A DNA stretch of 64,000 bases from Funiculus sociatus GB2-C1 (GCF_039962115.1 NZ_JAMPKJ010000009.1:1-64000); one strand, 5' to 3'; counted from the first letter of the stretch, positions 37,307 through 45,878 are shown. Numbers and translations are program-made. Notes: generated from the letters alone by a model not told the origin.

Positions 37307-38308
37307 ATGACAGACCGTCCGCACAACAATACTGACTGGAACCGTCGCACATTTCTCAAGGTGGGAATGGCAGGAATCGGTTTAACCGGAGCAGCGATCG
37401 CTCTTAAACAGTTATCCGAGCTGAACTCCAAAGCACGGGTAATAATACCACCTTTGCCGAGCGATGCGGCGATGGCTAGTGGTATTAATCCAATGGCGGT
37501 GCTGCGGGATTTTGATTATGGCACGATAAAGCAGGAAAACGGACGGCAAATCCGGGAATTTCGCATTATTGCTGATAATTCCACGCTTCAGCTCAATAGT
37601 GCTGTTACTTTCAACACCTGGAACTTCAACAATCGCGTACCGGGGCCAACGTTAAGAGCCAAAGAAGGCGATCGCATTCGAGTTCTTTTCCTCAACCAAG
37701 GTGGACATTCCCATTCAATGCACTTTCACGGTTTCCATCGCTCGGAAATGGATGGGGTGAAACCTGTGCGTCACGGTGCAGCAACAGTTTATGAGTTTGA
37801 CGCGGAACCTTTTGGGGTACATTTGTACCACTGTCACACTGAACCAGTTACGCGACATATTGGTAAAGGACTCTACGGGATGTTTATCATCGACCCGCCT
37901 AAAAGTCGTCCCCCGGCGGATGAAATGGTGCTGATGATGGCTGGCTATGACATTGACGACGATCGGCACAATGAACTCTACGCTTTCAATGGTCTGCCAG
38001 ACTACTACATGATGCACCCGATCCCGATTTACCAAAATCAACTGATTCGGCTATATCTCCTGAACATGATTGAATTTGATGTGGCGGCAACGTTTCATCT
38101 TCATGCGAATATGTTTCAGGTTTATCCCACAGGAAGGACTCTCAAACCTACGGAGGAAACCGATGTAATTACGATGGGAACTGCTGAACGACACATTCTG
38201 GAATTTAGCTTCCGGTATCCAGGGAAGTATATGTTTCATCCCCATCAAGATTACATTGCCGAAGCAGGCTGCATGGGTGTCTTTGATGTCATCGAACGTA
38301 ACGCTTAG
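37307..38308 (+). CDS. Two-domain multicopper oxidase, Tat-exported
   Basis: A 333-residue two-cupredoxin multicopper oxidase with a twin-arginine signal (NRRTFLKVGMAGIGL). Four HxH copper motifs are present: His139/His141 (HFHGFH), His175-Cys-His177, His264/His266 (FHLHAN) and His311/His313 (FHPHQD). The blue-copper site is therefore in domain 1 (Cys176, His184), with Leu189 at the usual axial Met position, as in laccases and Fet3. The set is complete for a trinuclear centre formed between subunits. Given the downstream ferritin-like and FTR1 genes, ferroxidase activity is likely (inference); laccase or copper tolerance is possible. Confidence 0.88.
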   Translation: MTDRPHNNTDWNRRTFLKVGMAGIGLTGAAIALKQLSELNSKARVIIPPLPSDAAMASGINPMAVLRDFDYGTIKQENGRQIREFRIIADNSTLQLNSAVTFNTWNFNNRVPGPTLRAKEGDRIRVLFLNQGGHSHSMHFHGFHRSEMDGVKPVRHGAATVYEFDAEPFGVHLYHCHTEPVTRHIGKGLYGMFIIDPPKSRPPADEMVLMMAGYDIDDDRHNELYAFNGLPDYYMMHPIPIYQNQLIRLYLLNMIEFDVAATFHLHANMFQVYPTGRTLKPTEETDVITMGTAERHILEFSFRYPGKYMFHPHQDYIAEAGCMGVFDVIERNA

Positions 38309-38333
38309 TGCCTCTATGTTAGTCAGATATTTA

Positions 38334-38370
38334 TCTCAAACTGTTGACAAAAATTATCAACAGCTTGAGA
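38334..38370 (+). terminator. Hairpin after multicopper oxidase
   Basis: A 14-bp stem with one mismatch (TCTCAAACTGTTGA at 38334-38347 with 38357-38370). A second partial repeat (CTGTTGATAAGC) ends in a T-run at about 38398-38403. Confidence 0.5.
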
Positions 38371-38456
38371 ATGATTCATGCTTAGCTGTTGATAAGCTTT
38401 TTTAAAAGTCAGCGCTAGCACCCTCCCGGTTTGATCAGAAATTGTGAAGAATTAAT

Positions 38457-39473
38457 ATGAAATCTATCTTTCGTTTTTTCGCTCTTGCCTTTGCTGTCGC
38501 TAGTCTGCTAATTCTGAGCAACTGTAGTCAGACACCTTCCACAAGTGACACCTCAAACACAAACACGGCACCTGTTGCTAGTTCCAGTCCGGTCGCCACA
38601 ACAACCCACAGCAATCATGGTGGACGGAAAATTAACATCAACAGCGCCATCCTATCCGAGTTGGATAAGTTAGAAGCAAAGTTAGGCGTTCCAGCACTGT
38701 CGAATAAAATTCAGGCGAGCCGTCCCTACGGTAGCACTGAAGAATTAGTATCTAAAAAAGTGATTAGCCAAGAGCAATTTGACCAAGTTAAAGATATGGT
38801 CACAATTGAGGATGTAGTGCTGACTGGAGAAGCGAAAGATGTTGATTATATGACAAAATTAGGTTTGATGAAAGGTCATCTTGTGGTTGCCAAAGAACTA
38901 CTAGATCAGCAAAAACCAGAACAGGCAGAACCTCACATCGGACACCCAGTAGAAGAGATTTATGTTGATGTGGAAGACCAACTCCAAGAGCGAAACGTCA
39001 AAGAATTTAAGACAACTTTGATCGGTTTGCAAGATTTGGTGAAGTCTAAACCTAAAGATCCCCAAGTAAAGAATAATTTTAAAGTTTCCATGCAGGCGGT
39101 TGATGGAGCAATTCAAGGTTTGCCAGAACAACAGCGCCAGTCACCGGAATTCGTGCTACAGGTAGTTAATGGGTTGCTAGATGCGGCAAACTCAGAATAT
39201 GGAGCAGCGATCGCTAACGGTAAAGTGTCCGCCGCAATTGAGTATCAGGACTCGCGGGGATTTGTTAACTATGCTGACCAATTGTTAAACAATGTCTCTG
39301 ACCAAATGGCAAAAGAGAATCCGGAAGCTCAAAAAGCGATCGCATCTAGCATGACTGAACTCAAAACCGCGTGGCCCTCGGCTGTTCCTCCCGCTGCACC
39401 CGTGAAAACTCCAGAGCAAGTTTCCCAATTGGTTAAAACAATTGAGCAAAACGCGCAAAAAGTAATTAAATAA
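38457..39473 (+). CDS. Lipoprotein with HhH motif, likely iron-locus component
   Basis: A 338-residue lipoprotein: signal peptide and lipobox ILSNC. A Thr/Ser-rich linker and a ComEA-like helix-hairpin-helix follow (KININSAILSELDKLEAKLG, SRPYGSTEEL), then a helical domain of about 220 residues with GLMKGHLVVAKELLD, EPHIGHPVEEIYVDV and EYQDSRGFVNYAD. The helical part resembles periplasmic domains found beside or fused to FTR1 permeases. The HhH half normally binds DNA, which is odd in this setting. It sits between the oxidase and the ferritin-like gene. Confidence 0.65.
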   Translation: MKSIFRFFALAFAVASLLILSNCSQTPSTSDTSNTNTAPVASSSPVATTTHSNHGGRKININSAILSELDKLEAKLGVPALSNKIQASRPYGSTEELVSKKVISQEQFDQVKDMVTIEDVVLTGEAKDVDYMTKLGLMKGHLVVAKELLDQQKPEQAEPHIGHPVEEIYVDVEDQLQERNVKEFKTTLIGLQDLVKSKPKDPQVKNNFKVSMQAVDGAIQGLPEQQRQSPEFVLQVVNGLLDAANSEYGAAIANGKVSAAIEYQDSRGFVNYADQLLNNVSDQMAKENPEAQKAIASSMTELKTAWPSAVPPAAPVKTPEQVSQLVKTIEQNAQKVIK

Positions 39474-39477
39474 GTTG

Positions 39478-39619
39478 TAGAGACGCAACAAATAGCCATT
39501 CAAGGGTTGGGTGCGATACATCTGTAAGGACATAACATTGCCATGTCCCTAGCAAAACTGCCCGAAGGACAGAATTGCGATATACTCCACCCAACTGAGA
39601 AACGCTATATTGCGTCTCT
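39478..39619. repeat. Dispersed repeat family B, copy 2
   Basis: A relative of 19398-19521 in the same orientation. It is framed by an outer inverted repeat (AGAGACGCAA / TTGCGTCTCT) that the first copy lacks. It lies between the HhH lipoprotein gene and the ferritin-like gene. Confidence 0.75.
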
Positions 39620-39663
39620 ATTCAAAACTCAGACGCGATATATCACGTCTTTACTAAAAACTG

Positions 39664-40098
39664 ATGAAAGAGCTTGACCAAAAAAAGACCACCGACCTGC
39701 TGAACTCAATCATGGAATTTGAGCTAGCTGGTGTCGTGCGCTATACTCACTATTCCCTAATGGTGACTGGCCCAAACCGGATTCCAATTGTAGACTTTTT
39801 TAAGTTGCAAGCAACAGAATCTTTAACCCACGCTCAGCAAGCTGGAGAAATTCTCACAGGCTTAGAAGGTCATCCTAGCCTAAGAATTGCTCCGATGGAA
39901 GAAAGCTACCAACACTCAGTGCAGGATATTTTGCGGGAAAGTCTGAACCACGAGAAAAAAGCTTTGGATTTGTATAAAGCTTTACTCGAAACGGTGCAAG
40001 ATTGCAGCATTTATCTGGAAGAATTTGCCCGCACTATGATCGGCACAGAAGAAATGCACAACATTGAAATTAAAAAGATGTTGCGTGATTTTAGTTAA
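39664..40098 (+). CDS. Bacterioferritin-like ferritin-family protein
   Basis: A 144-residue four-helix protein of the ferritin-like superfamily, close to bacterioferritin in length. Candidate di-iron ligands are Glu20 (MEFELAG), Glu52 and His56 (TESLTHAQQAGE), Glu97 (NHEKKA) and Glu129 with His132 (TEEMHNIEIKK). The Glu52-His56 spacing is one residue longer than in E. coli Bfr. It probably oxidises or stores iron in the cytoplasm, in line with the FTR1 permease gene 86 nt downstream. Confidence 0.8.
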   Translation: MKELDQKKTTDLLNSIMEFELAGVVRYTHYSLMVTGPNRIPIVDFFKLQATESLTHAQQAGEILTGLEGHPSLRIAPMEESYQHSVQDILRESLNHEKKALDLYKALLETVQDCSIYLEEFARTMIGTEEMHNIEIKKMLRDFS

Positions 40099-40102
40099 AA
40101 GC

Positions 40103-40176
40103 TAATTGCTAATGGCTAATCGCTAATTGTAACTAGCCATTAGCAATAAACAATTAGCAATGAACAATTAGCAATT
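40103..40176. repeat. CTAATTG/CTAATGG heptamer repeats
   Basis: Tandem and inverted AGCTAATN-type units fill the gap between the ferritin-like and FTR1 genes (GCTAATGGCTAATCGCTAATT and complementary ATTAGCCATTAG-like blocks). Confidence 0.65.
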
Positions 40177-40184
40177 AGCAAATT

Positions 40185-41153
40185 ATGGATTTTACTTCTG
40201 CCTTACCGACGTTTGTAATTACCTTGCGAGAAGGTGTCGAAGCCGCTTTGGTGGTGGGAATTGTGCTGGCTTGTCTGAGAAAAGCTAAACAGAGCCAGCT
40301 TAATTCTTGGGTTTATGCTGGGGTGGTGGCGGGACTGGTGGCGAGTGCTTTGGTGGGAGTGCTGCTTGGGGGGGTAAGTCAAGCCCTCTCGAAATCAAAC
40401 AGTCCCTATGCGCCAGTTATGGAGACGTTGCTGGAGGGTATATTCAGCGTGATAGCGATCGCTATGCTCAGCTGGATGCTGATTTGGATGACGAAGCAAG
40501 CACGATTTCTGAAAGCTCAAGTTGAAGGATCTCTAACTGATGCCTTGAATCAAAATGCTAATGCTGGTTGGGGTGTCTTCAGTTTAATTTTTATTGCAGT
40601 GTTGCGAGAAGGATTTGAAACTGTTCTGTTTATTGTTGCCAAATTTGAACAAGGTTTGATTCCAGCCTTGGGAGCAATTAGCGGTATAGTTGTTGCTGTT
40701 CTGATTGGCGTAGGGTTATTTAAGTGGGGAGTTAAAATTAATATTCGCCTGTTTTTTCAGGTGATGGGCATATTATTACTTTTCATTGTAGCTGGTTTAG
40801 TTGTCTCAGCTATGGGACATTTTGACGCAACGGTTGCCACCCTTTCTAAGATGGATCGCAAATCAGCAAGTTTGTGTTTCTATTACGAAAGATTTGCCAA
40901 AGAAGCATCGTGTATTTTGGGGCCGATGGTTTGGAATACTACCAAAGTTTTGCCCCAAGAAAAGTTTCCTGGGCTGCTTCTTAATGCTTTATTTGGTTAT
41001 ACAGATAGGCTTTATCGGGTGCAAGCGATCGCTTACGTTCTTTTTTTAGTCAGCATCGGCGGCATTTATTTGAACAGTTTAAAAGGTCGCCCCAAGGTGG
41101 CAGCAGCCCAAGATAAATCAGTCCAAAACACAATCAGTTCCGGACAGGAATAA
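40185..41153 (+). CDS. FTR1-family iron permease
   Basis: A 322-residue membrane permease with about seven segments. Both REGxE iron-binding motifs are present: LREGVEAALVVG (Arg15-Glu19) and LREGFETVLFIV (about residues 145-150). These Glu residues carry iron through the membrane in yeast Ftr1 and bacterial EfeU. In those systems an oxidase hands Fe(III) to the permease; here a multicopper oxidase lies three genes upstream on the same strand. It lies in the plasma membrane, probably as an iron importer; export or vesicle roles are less likely. Confidence 0.92.
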   Translation: MDFTSALPTFVITLREGVEAALVVGIVLACLRKAKQSQLNSWVYAGVVAGLVASALVGVLLGGVSQALSKSNSPYAPVMETLLEGIFSVIAIAMLSWMLIWMTKQARFLKAQVEGSLTDALNQNANAGWGVFSLIFIAVLREGFETVLFIVAKFEQGLIPALGAISGIVVAVLIGVGLFKWGVKINIRLFFQVMGILLLFIVAGLVVSAMGHFDATVATLSKMDRKSASLCFYYERFAKEASCILGPMVWNTTKVLPQEKFPGLLLNALFGYTDRLYRVQAIAYVLFLVSIGGIYLNSLKGRPKVAAAQDKSVQNTISSGQE

Positions 41154-41427
41154 ACTGTTGGTTTTTTGTTCGCTGCTTGCGTCAACCTATAGGTGTTTTT
41201 TGAAGGGGTCAATTTTTGCGGCTGAAACACTTATCCCGCTTGGATTTGAGCAAGATGACACCATTCCAGGGATTGGCCCAAACGCTGTAATTCATACTGT
41301 GCCTTGCTTTGAGGCGGTTTATGAAAATGCAATCTTGACATCCTGGTGCTTGAAACAGTACATTCACTTTAGGTTGACGTAAACGAACCTCGAAAACTCC
41401 ATATATCAATGTTTCCAGAACCCGGCG
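41154..41427 (+). other. Candidate CRISPR leader region
   Basis: 274 nt between the FTR1 gene and the first repeat. A 74-codon frame here has no recognisable features. By repeat polarity (ATTGAAAC at the 3' end) transcription should enter the array from this side, so the leader and promoter are expected here. The last 60 nt (AAACGAACCTCGAAAACTCC near 41381) are the best leader candidate. This is inference. Confidence 0.45.
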
Positions 41428-43242
41428 TCGGAAAACCTCTAAATCCCTATCAGGGCAAAGTTAGCGGGACTAGGGGAAGGCGATGGATTAGGAGAAGGTC
41501 GGAAAACCTCTAAATCCCTATCAGGGCAAAGTTAGTTTTTATTAAGATTTTCAAAAAGCCAATCATAGTCGGAAAACCTCTAAATCCCTATCAGGGCAAA
41601 GTTAGCTCCACCTTTGCGAATTTGAGCAAGGTCAGCTCGTCGGAAAACCTCTAAATCCCTATCAGGGCAAAGTTAGAAATAAAATTACAGAATCTTCTAT
41701 CGATAAAATATTCGGAAAACCTCTAAATCCCTATCAGGGCAAAGTTAGTCTGCCCCGGCAAAATCACCCCGTTTGCCGCATCGCCGCACTTGAGTCGGAA
41801 AACCTCTAAATCCCTATCAGGGCAAAGTTAGTTATCTAAGTTACGCTGAAATAATGCAAACTGATCGGAAAACCTCTAAATCCCTATCAGGGCAAAGTTA
41901 GCAGACATTAAGATCGTCAACGCCAACGACTTCAGTTCGGAAAACCTCTAAATCCCTATCAGGGCAAAGTTAGAGGAAAGTAATAGACAACTCTTGCCGG
42001 AAAACCTCTAAATCCCTATCAGGGATTGAAACATGGGAGCGCACATTTGACGCTCGATTCCCCAGAGCCGGAAAACCTCTAAATCCCTATCAGGGATTGA
42101 AACCCAACCCAGTAAAAAAACGGTTGGAGAAATTAGGTGCCGGAAAACCTCTAAATCCCTATCAGGGATTGAAACTCTCTTCAATCATCTAAATCCTCCA
42201 TTTCAAAAAAGCCGGAAAACCTCTAAATCCCTATCAGGGATTGAAACACCTAAATGACTTTATAGAGACAGCACCTTGAGCCGGAAAACCTCTAAATCCC
42301 TATCAGGGATTGAAACGTTGAATTTCGGGAGGTACTGATTCAAACCGCATCGGCGCCGGAAAACCTCTAAATCCCTATCAGGGATTGAAACTCCCAGACA
42401 AACACGCCGCTAACACCGGAAGCCGGAAAACCTCTAAATCCCTATCAGGGATTGAAACCGCGCCAAGGTTGGCAGCATTGTTAGCTATTTCGGCCGGAAA
42501 ACCTCTAAATCCCTATCAGGGATTGAAACGATTGAGCGCACATAAGCCCATAGCCGCGCCGCGTCGGAAAACCTCTAAATCCCTATCAGGGATTGAAACC
42601 TATAATGAGAAAAAACAACAATAGATAATGCCTTCGGAAAACCTCTAAATCCCTATCAGGGATTGAAACTATTAGCTTCAACATTATTCAAAGGAACCTG
42701 ACCAGTCGGAAAACCTCTAAATCCCTATCAGGGATTGAAACGCTTTAGTAACACCATATTGGGCAGCCAAATCTGGTCGGAAAACCTCTAAATCCCTATC
42801 AGGGATTGAAACACAGCGCTCCGGCGAGAAATACCCACCGCAACCTAAGCCGGAAAACCTCTAAATCCCTATCAGGGATTGAAACAAACCTAAGTTGCTC
42901 CGATGATGGAGCGACTCATGCCGGAAAACCTCTAAATCCCTATCAGGGATTGAAACGAGGTTAGGATATCTATTTTTCCTGCTAAAGTTACGCCGGAAAA
43001 CCTCTAAATCCCTATCAGGGATTGAAACATACCCGGATTGGGTGCTAGACGAAACGTTCTGGCCGGAAAACCTCTAAATCCCTATCAGGGATTGAAACCG
43101 CCTCATCTCGGAAGCGGCCGCCGAAATCTACGGCCGGAAAACCTCTAAATCCCTATCAGGGATTGAAACCTAAAAATCTTAGAGTATAGTAGAAAACCTT
43201 TATAAGCCGGAAAACCTCTAAATCCCTATCAGGGATTGAAAC
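41428..43242 (+). CRISPR. CRISPR array, 26 repeats, two repeat types
   Basis: 26 repeats and 25 spacers. All repeats share the core CGGAAAACCTCTAAATCCCT plus ATCAGGG, with a CCCT/AGGG hairpin. Repeats 1-8 (to 41973) end in CAAAGTTAG; repeats 9-26 end in ATTGAAAC, the usual 8-nt crRNA handle of type I/III systems. The base before CGG is T in repeats 1-8 and 17-20 and C in 9-16 and 21-26; in the C blocks the base before it is always G, giving a 37-nt repeat. Spacers are mostly 32-36 nt, with exceptions of 46 (41749-41794), 38, 30 and 22 nt (41974-41995, at the switch). No cas gene lies in the window. Confidence 0.98.
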
Positions 43243-43398
43243 CTCTATTCTCCGACCTCGCGATGGAAACGATAGGGATGCTCATCCGGTAGCGTGTAAA
43301 ATTAGCAATCGGAAATTTTAGGAATCAGTGCCAACATCTTCTCAAATTCCCAAATTGACGGTAAGTTGACATTGCGGGGGATGGGATGAGACTTTGGC

Positions 43399-44874
43399 AT
43401 GAATGCAAATCAAGATTTAATCAGAGCAGCTAAAAAGGGCGACATCAAACGGATACAAGCATTACTCCACCAAGGCGCTGATGTCAATACCACTGATAGA
43501 GAAGGCACCACTGCTTTAATGTTTGCCGCCCAAAACGGCAACACCGAAATCGTGCGTGTGTTGCTAGACAAAGGCGCTAATATCAACCTTGCCAGAAAAC
43601 AGTATGGTCTGACAACCTTGATGTTAGCAGCGGCAGCAAATCAGCTTGACGTGGTGCAAACTTTGGTGGCTAGAGGCGCTGACACGAACGCCAAAAACGA
43701 AGATGGGAGTACGGCGCTAATGGTAGCGGCGTTTAAAGGTCATGCTTCCGTGGTGCAAATTTTGCTGGATGCGGGTGCGGAAGTAAATGTAAAAGATAAA
43801 GTTGAGGATACCGCTTTAATCTTGGCTGTCCAAGAAGGTTATGCAGCAATTGTGCAAGCTTTGCTGGATGCTGGTGCTGAGGTGAATGCAAGTAGAAATG
43901 ATGGTGTCTCTCCCTTGTTCCTCGCTGCTGGCTTCGGTCACGCTGACACCGTAAGAATTTTATTAGAACGAGGGGCGGATGCGAATTGTAGCAGAAATGA
44001 CGGCAGAACTGCCTTAATGCAAGCTGCGGAATTTGGTCATAAAGATATCGCCCAGTTGTTGTTAGCGAATGGTGCTGATGTTAATGCACAAAACCAAGAC
44101 GGTGAGACAGCTTTAATCTTGGCAATAGATGAAGGTGACGTTGAAGTAGTGCAAGTAATGCTTTGTGCTGGTGCGGATGTGAATGCTAAAAATCCGGATG
44201 GTTCAACAGCGTTGATGGCTGCGGCGGCGGTTGGCGATACGGACATCGTATCAGCTTTACTCGAAAAAGGCGCTGAAATCAACGCTCAAGATATAGATGG
44301 TGAAACAGCTTTAAACTTTGCGGTTGTCGAAGGTTATGACGAAGTTGTGGAGATTTTACTCAATCGGGGGGCTGATGTCCAAACGCGAAATAAGTTAGGG
44401 GATACGGCTTTATTAGTGGCGGCGTTGCATGGGAGAAACGCGATCGCATCCTCATTATTGCAAAAAAAGGCTGATTTCAATGTCCGAAATTTTGGCGAAA
44501 CACCTTTAACGCTGGCAGCATTTCACGGACACAGCGAAACTGTCAAAGTGCTGCTGGATGCTGGTGCGAAGCCGAATACACGCGCCAGTGACGGGAAAAC
44601 GGTGCTAATGAAGGCAGCTATGGCAGGACATACGGGCGTAATGCAACAGCTGCTTTCCTTGGGTGCAGATATCAATCTTCAGGATGATGTCGGTGCGACT
44701 GCTTTGATGTGGGCAGTACAGCGTCATCATGTGGAAGCTGTCAAAGTCTTACTTGATGCTGGTGCAGATGTAAATTTAAAAAATCAAGGCGGCTACACAG
44801 CTTTGATGATGGCACAAATGAATCGATTTCGGGATATAGTGCGATCGCTTAAGGCAGCAGGCGCTGTGGATTGA
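43399..44874 (+). CDS. Ankyrin-repeat protein
   Basis: A 491-residue protein made almost wholly of about 14 ankyrin repeats of 33 residues, with the usual G-x-TALMxAA and VxxLLxxGAD-N signature in each (for example DGSTALMVAAFKGHASVVQ). There is no signal peptide or extra domain. Such proteins mediate protein-protein contacts in the cytoplasm; the partner is unknown. It starts 157 nt after the last CRISPR repeat, but nothing ties it to CRISPR function. Confidence 0.93.
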   Translation: MNANQDLIRAAKKGDIKRIQALLHQGADVNTTDREGTTALMFAAQNGNTEIVRVLLDKGANINLARKQYGLTTLMLAAAANQLDVVQTLVARGADTNAKNEDGSTALMVAAFKGHASVVQILLDAGAEVNVKDKVEDTALILAVQEGYAAIVQALLDAGAEVNASRNDGVSPLFLAAGFGHADTVRILLERGADANCSRNDGRTALMQAAEFGHKDIAQLLLANGADVNAQNQDGETALILAIDEGDVEVVQVMLCAGADVNAKNPDGSTALMAAAAVGDTDIVSALLEKGAEINAQDIDGETALNFAVVEGYDEVVEILLNRGADVQTRNKLGDTALLVAALHGRNAIASSLLQKKADFNVRNFGETPLTLAAFHGHSETVKVLLDAGAKPNTRASDGKTVLMKAAMAGHTGVMQQLLSLGADINLQDDVGATALMWAVQRHHVEAVKVLLDAGADVNLKNQGGYTALMMAQMNRFRDIVRSLKAAGAVD

Positions 44875-44883
44875 AACAAAAAT

Positions 44884-44910
44884 AGAGTGCTAGGTATTGC
44901 CTAACACTCT
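44884..44910. terminator. Hairpin after ankyrin gene
   Basis: AGAGTGCTAGG (44884-44894) pairs with CCTAACACTCT (44900-44910) with one G-U-type mismatch, between convergent genes; no strong T-run. Confidence 0.55.
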
Positions 44911-44969
44911 AACTGAACTCTAAAAATTTGCGATCGCTTAATCAGTGCTGAAAGCTACTGATTATCGTC

Positions 44970-45878
44970 TTACTTGCGCTTCTTACCATAGCGCAGTAAT
45001 GCCAAACCACTCAGCACGATTGCACCCATTGTACTTGGCTCAGGTACTGGTTCCGGTGTTGGAGTCGGAGTTGGGGTTGGAGTCGGTGTTGGAGTTGGAG
45101 TTGGAGTTGGAGTTGGAGTTGGAGTTGGGGTTGGAGTTGGGGTTGGAGTTGGAGTTGGAGTTGGTGTTGGGGTTGGAGTTGGAGTCGGTGTTGGGGTTGG
45201 AGTTGGAGTCGGTGTTGGAGTTGGGGTTGGTGATGGAGTTCCCTGACCCGTTCCGCTGGCATCGTTAAAACCATTACCCTCAATACTTTGGAAGCGAACC
45301 CCGAAGTTACTTAAGGTAAAGCTATTAACGCTGCCGCTGAACGCCAGAATAGGAGAAAAAATACCAGAACTACCAGTAGTAACACCACCATTTGATCCGC
45401 CTTGGCAGGTATTACCATCGGTGAAACATACATCAATATCACCGAAGCCATTAGGAAATTGGCCGCTTCTGTCGTTATCAAAAATCCCAGATACGCGGGT
45501 GTTTCCAGAACCACTAGGATTTCCGACTCCCAGCAGTGGTAGGTCAACATCAAAACCCAAGGCAGAAGTTCTAGAAGTGATGCCACCACTTGATGTATTG
45601 CGTAGCAATATATCAAAAGCCGCCTCGGTAGTGTCTCCAACCGTTGTGAATCCTAGAAAGGTAAATACCGCTTCCGATGAGAGACCAGAAACATTATTTC
45701 CGTTTACGTTGCCACCGAAGAAAACGTTAAAAGATTGATTAATATCATTACTATTAATTGTAACGCTATCCCCGCTGAAGGTAAACGCTGAAGCCGGGAG
45801 AGCTACTGCTAAAGAATAAACTCCAACTACAGACAGTGCAGATATCAAATGTTTTTTGTGTAAGTTAAATATGGTCAT
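44970..45878 (-). CDS. PEP-CTERM exosortase-target protein with Thr-Pro tract
   Basis: A 302-residue exported protein. Signal peptide at residues 1-29 ([18 protein letters not shown]). The beta-rich domain ([17 protein letters not shown] onward) is typical of surface proteins. A low-complexity Thr-Pro tract of some 70 residues follows. The C-terminal sorting signal is [18 protein letters not shown] then RYGKKRK: the PEP-CTERM motif, TM and basic tail cut by exosortase. It is thus a likely surface or matrix protein. I chose ATG 45878 because AAGGAAAAGAG precedes it. Confidence 0.88.
   Translation of the reverse strand: MTIFNLHKKHLISALSVVGVYSLAVALPASAFTFSGDSVTINSNDINQSFNVFFGGNVNGNNVSGLSSEAVFTFLGFTTVGDTTEAAFDILLRNTSSGGITSRTSALGFDVDLPLLGVGNPSGSGNTRVSGIFDNDRSGQFPNGFGDIDVCFTDGNTCQGGSNGGVTTGSSGIFSPILAFSGSVNSFTLSNFGVRFQSIEGNGFNDASGTGQGTPSPTPTPTPTPTPTPTPTPTPTPTPTPTPTPTPTPTPTPTPTPTPTPTPTPTPTPTPTPTPEPVPEPSTMGAIVLSGLALLRYGKKRK
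45046..45237. repeat. Hexamer/dodecamer microsatellite in PEP-CTERM gene
   Basis: About 190 nt of GGAGTT / GGTGTT / GGGGTT hexamers that encode the Thr-Pro tract on the minus strand. The synonymous third-base variation shows the tract is kept in frame. Confidence 0.85.

Noticed and set aside
41158-41382. 74-codon frame between FTR1 gene and CRISPR array
   Set aside because: Starts with a rare codon, has no recognisable domain and lies where the CRISPR leader is expected.
42385-42624. Frame with repeated ETA/KTSKSLSGIE-like protein segments
   Set aside because: It is the CRISPR repeats read as protein.
43243-43398. Further degenerate CRISPR repeat at the right end
   Set aside because: The GATGGAAACGATAGGGATG stretch only shares short words with the repeat; not enough to call another unit.
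44945-45268. Frame coding a Leu-Glu repeat protein
   Set aside because: Antisense to the Thr-Pro tract of the PEP-CTERM gene; a product of the microsatellite.
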